From assembly GCA_027489415.1 (NCBI GenBank), contig JAIXZU010000063.1, positions 1 through 14,770 of the forward strand: 14,770 nucleotides of DNA, in the 5' to 3' direction. Source of the stretch: Alphaproteobacteria bacterium (GTDB taxonomy: Bacteria; Pseudomonadota; Alphaproteobacteria; UBA2136; UBA6156). The position numbers and the translations under genes are program-made. Within the stretch, counting starts at the first letter, position 1, and each line of letters begins with the position of its first letter. Of this stretch, positions 14,192 through 14,770 are shown piece by piece. The notes beneath the pieces were generated by a model. That model ran no database searches, was not told where the DNA came from, and saw nothing but the letters and a program-made list of their open reading frames with translations.

Positions 14192-14770
14192 ATGAAAACG
14201 ATTGCGGCGCTGATTCTGGCCGGTTTGCTGGCAGTGATGGCGTATGGGATTTTCTGGCTGGTATGCCTGACCTACACCACCGACCAGATGCGGGACGCCG
14301 TGAAGGAAGCCCTTGGTGCCGAGATGAGTTACGGCACCGCCCAGTGGGTGCCGGACCCGGCCTACGTGACCATGGACCTGCCTGCGGCCAAGTTGGCGCT
14401 GCCGAGCGGGCCGGTGCGGGAAGTGCGTGCCCCGAACCTGCGGTTGGTGAGTGATTTCCTGATGCGCGACCGCTGGCGGATTGAAGTACCGCCGCGTGTG
14501 GAAATTGTGATGGCCAGTGGCAAAACGCTGCTGCTGGAAACCGAACAGGGTGAAGTGGCATGGTTGAAAGATGGTAACCGCCTCACCCTACGTGCGAACC
14601 GTGTGGCCTTGCTTGACCTGAACGGAACGCAGATTGCGCAGATTGGTGACGTGATGCTGGAGCGCAAGGCGTTTGACAACGGGATTCGGGTAAGCCTTGC
14701 GAGCAGGCCGACATGGAATGGTGTTGAGGGTGTGCTGAGCGGGCATATCGTGCTGCCGGAAGACGCCTTC
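14192..14770 (+). CDS. Membrane-anchored protein, possibly DUF2125-like, cut by the window edge
   Basis: A frame open from ATG 14192 to the last base gives at least 193 residues. The N terminus is one hydrophobic helix (TIAALILAGLLAVMAYGIFW, about 3-22), acting as a membrane anchor or uncleaved signal. The rest is an extracytoplasmic, beta-rich domain with alternating hydrophobic strands (YVTMDLPAAKLALPSGPVRE, RWRIEVPPRVEIVMASGKTL, NRLTLRANRVALLDLNG). This architecture resembles the alphaproteobacterial DUF2125 family of inner-membrane-anchored proteins, but the usual GFPFR-type motif is not apparent, so the assignment is tentative. It lies 19 bp after fumC with AAAGGG (14178-14183) as a modest ribosome site, and is probably cotranscribed with it. 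Confidence 0.75.
   Translation, partial: MKTIAALILAGLLAVMAYGIFWLVCLTYTTDQMRDAVKEALGAEMSYGTAQWVPDPAYVTMDLPAAKLALPSGPVREVRAPNLRLVSDFLMRDRWRIEVPPRVEIVMASGKTLLLETEQGEVAWLKDGNRLTLRANRVALLDLNGTQIAQIGDVMLERKAFDNGIRVSLASRPTWNGVEGVLSGHIVLPEDAF

Overview
The window looks like part of the motility region of a free-swimming, moderately GC-rich Proteobacterium, most likely an alphaproteobacterium. The placement is inferred from three things: a FliK-FlgD-FlgE hook cluster behind a sigma-54 promoter, a stand-alone FlhB-tail protein beside fliO-fliP, and a final membrane-anchored protein that loosely resembles the alphaproteobacterial DUF2125 family. No ribosomal or other phylogenetic marker is present, so this is an inference only.

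Layout. (1) 1-1535: the 3' part of cheA (dimerisation, kinase and CheW-like domains), closed by a perfect bidirectional terminator hairpin. (2) 1634-5945: a tightly overlapping three-gene operon. It encodes two small single-pass proteins with MotB-like membrane segments and a 985-residue secreted protein with an alpha-helical repeat (TPR-like) domain. This is the least conventional unit in the window, and I read it as a candidate stator-accessory or periplasmic scaffold module. (3) 5946-6414: a gene-free, G-rich stretch between convergent operons, holding a large imperfect palindrome, short tandem repeats and a small palindrome. (4) 6415-8201, minus strand: flhB-like tail gene, an 87-residue protein of unknown function, fliO and fliP (export gate). 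(5) 8132-12677, plus strand: a sigma-54 promoter, then fliK (hook-length control), flgD (hook cap), flgE (an unusually long hook protein) and a strong intrinsic terminator. A second excellent sigma-54 match lies inside the end of fliK. (6) 12715-14770: fumC (class II fumarase), followed 19 bp later by a membrane-anchored protein that runs off the window.

How the genes fit together. CheA feeds chemotactic signals to the motor, and the MotB-like/TPR operon may act at the motor-cell wall interface. FliO, FliP and the FlhB-like protein belong to the flagellar type III export gate. FliK, FlgD and FlgE are the export substrates and length control needed to build the hook. The divergent arrangement at about 8130-8245 puts export-gate genes and hook genes back to back. 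The plus strand is visibly G/T-rich in both plus- and minus-coded regions, which suggests it is the leading replication strand.
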